DNA of 5,127 nt, from positions 1 to 5,127 of the forward strand of contig SMVY01000082.1 of NCBI GenBank assembly GCA_004357415.1, read 5' to 3'. This document shows, piece after piece, positions 4,488-5,127 of the stretch (positions are counted from its first letter, which is position 1; every line of letters starts with the position of its first letter). This DNA is from Gemmatimonadota bacterium. GTDB taxonomy: Bacteria > Gemmatimonadota > Gemmatimonadetes > Gemmatimonadales > GWC2-71-9. The notes beneath the pieces are model-generated. The model worked only from the letters and a program-made list of their open reading frames with translations, was not told where the DNA came from and ran no database searches. Position numbers and translations under genes: made by a program.

Positions 4488-5127
4488 TCCGCAAGTCGCT
4501 CACCCTGGTCGACGGGGTGAGCATCGTCGTCGGCATCACCATCGGCGCCGGCATCTTCTCCACCCCGCAGATAATCGCCGGTTACCACTCCTCGTTCGGC
4601 ACCATCGCCCTCTACTGGGTCCTCGGCGGCCTGCTGGCGTTCACCGGTGGCCTCATCTACGCGGAATTGGGTACCAGGATGCCCAACACCGGCGGCGAGT
4701 ACGTCTACCTAACCCGGGCGTTCGGACCGTACGTCGGGTTCGTTTTCGGCTGGGCTCAACTGTTCATCATCCGCACCAGCCCAGGAGCCGGCCTGGCGAT
4801 CATCACCGCCAACTACCTGGGCTACTTCATCCCGCTGTCCGACAGCGGCAAGACCGCTGTGGCGCTGGGCACCATCGCGATCCTGGGGACCGTCAACTAC
4901 CTGGGGATCCAGTGGGCTTCCTTATACCAACGGCCCTCGTCGATCATCAAGGCCGTGGGCCTCCTGGCCCTGGCCCTGGCCGGCCTGGCCGCCAGCCGGG
5001 GACAGGTAAGCCTCCTGGCGACTACGGCTGAGCCGACGGCCGCCCTTGGTCCGGTCGGCAACGCCAGCGCCGCCTTTCTCTTGATCGTGTTCTCCTACCT
5101 CGGCTGGGACCGGCTGGGGTACCTGGC
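4466..5127 (+). CDS. APC-superfamily amino-acid permease, N-terminal part (3' end outside window)
   Basis: A frame open from GTG 4466 to the right edge gives 220 complete residues. In-frame TGA at 4430-4432 bounds it upstream, and a later GTG (4517) would remove part of the first helix, so GTG 4466 is the best start despite a weak SD. TM1 (about 14-33) carries the hallmark GAGIF loop (27-31) that contacts the amino-acid backbone in this superfamily. TM2 (44-66) runs into YAELGTRMPNTGGEYVYL, the conserved cytoplasmic signature of LAT/APC transporters, followed by RAFGPYVGFVFGW leading TM3. Further spans lie near 130-148 and 158-176, and the edge cuts TM6 at FSYLGWDRLGYL. It should move amino acids across the inner membrane, probably by proton or sodium coupling or exchange. 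Substrate cannot be told. The full gene is expected to be about twice this length. Confidence 0.93.
   Translation, partial: MTTPHPTLRKSLTLVDGVSIVVGITIGAGIFSTPQIIAGYHSSFGTIALYWVLGGLLAFTGGLIYAELGTRMPNTGGEYVYLTRAFGPYVGFVFGWAQLFIIRTSPGAGLAIITANYLGYFIPLSDSGKTAVALGTIAILGTVNYLGIQWASLYQRPSSIIKAVGLLALALAGLAASRGQVSLLATTAEPTAALGPVGNASAAFLLIVFSYLGWDRLGYL

Noticed and set aside
4372..5031. Long open frame on the + strand overlapping the permease in another frame
   Set aside because: Its product is rich in R, P, G and H with no domain, as expected of an out-of-frame reading of GC-rich coding DNA. The frame starting at 4466 encodes a clear APC permease.
1..5127. Search for CRISPR arrays, tRNA/rRNA genes, transposases, integrases, toxin-antitoxin or known defence genes
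   Set aside because: No regularly spaced repeats, cloverleaf-like sequence, or motifs of these families were found on either strand by eye.

Overview
The window is GC-rich, densely coded on the + strand, and reads like a chromosomal segment from a Gemmatimonadota-type bacterium. This assignment is an inference. It rests on two kinase pieces: the typical N-terminus (LGSGGMATVYLAEDLKH) of the large Ser/Thr kinases of that phylum, and a C-terminal tail (ERARVAERLGE...) of the kind found in its kinase/TPR proteins. No marker gene or rRNA confirms it.

Bases 1-1540 hold a signalling region. The 3' part of a large helical-repeat protein, probably the sensor tail of a membrane Ser/Thr kinase, ends at 1328. 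Thirty bases later a second kinase starts but keeps only its first ~38 recognisable residues (glycine loop present, catalytic lysine and everything after it absent). Bases 1637-2119 encode a 160-aa soluble protein with a possible PH-like fold. It is in the same frame as the kinase stub, and a single TAG separates them.

Bases 2120-2870 hold a short repeat/palindrome region, a 55-aa protein with a near-perfect ribosome binding site, a 113-aa single-domain cupin, and what looks like the decayed start of a DUF3224-type gene overlapping the cupin stop by ATGA.

Bases 2928-4336 hold a tandem pair of lipoprotein genes that look like duplicates. The first has two copies of a ~105-residue beta-rich domain (exact 339-bp period), the second has one. 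Both have the same signal-peptide layout (lipobox Cys25), the same SD and 8-nt spacing, and matching promoter-like boxes (TGGCWA-N17-TATCTT). A 14-bp hairpin separates them.

Bases 4337-4465 are non-coding and can be drawn as nested helices leading into the GTG start of an APC-family amino-acid permease, which runs off the right edge.

No rRNA, tRNA, CRISPR, integrase or transposase was seen. Nothing here is a clearly defined new multi-gene system. The best leads are the structured permease leader, the duplicating lipoprotein family with its shared promoter architecture, the 55-aa protein, and the two decayed genes.
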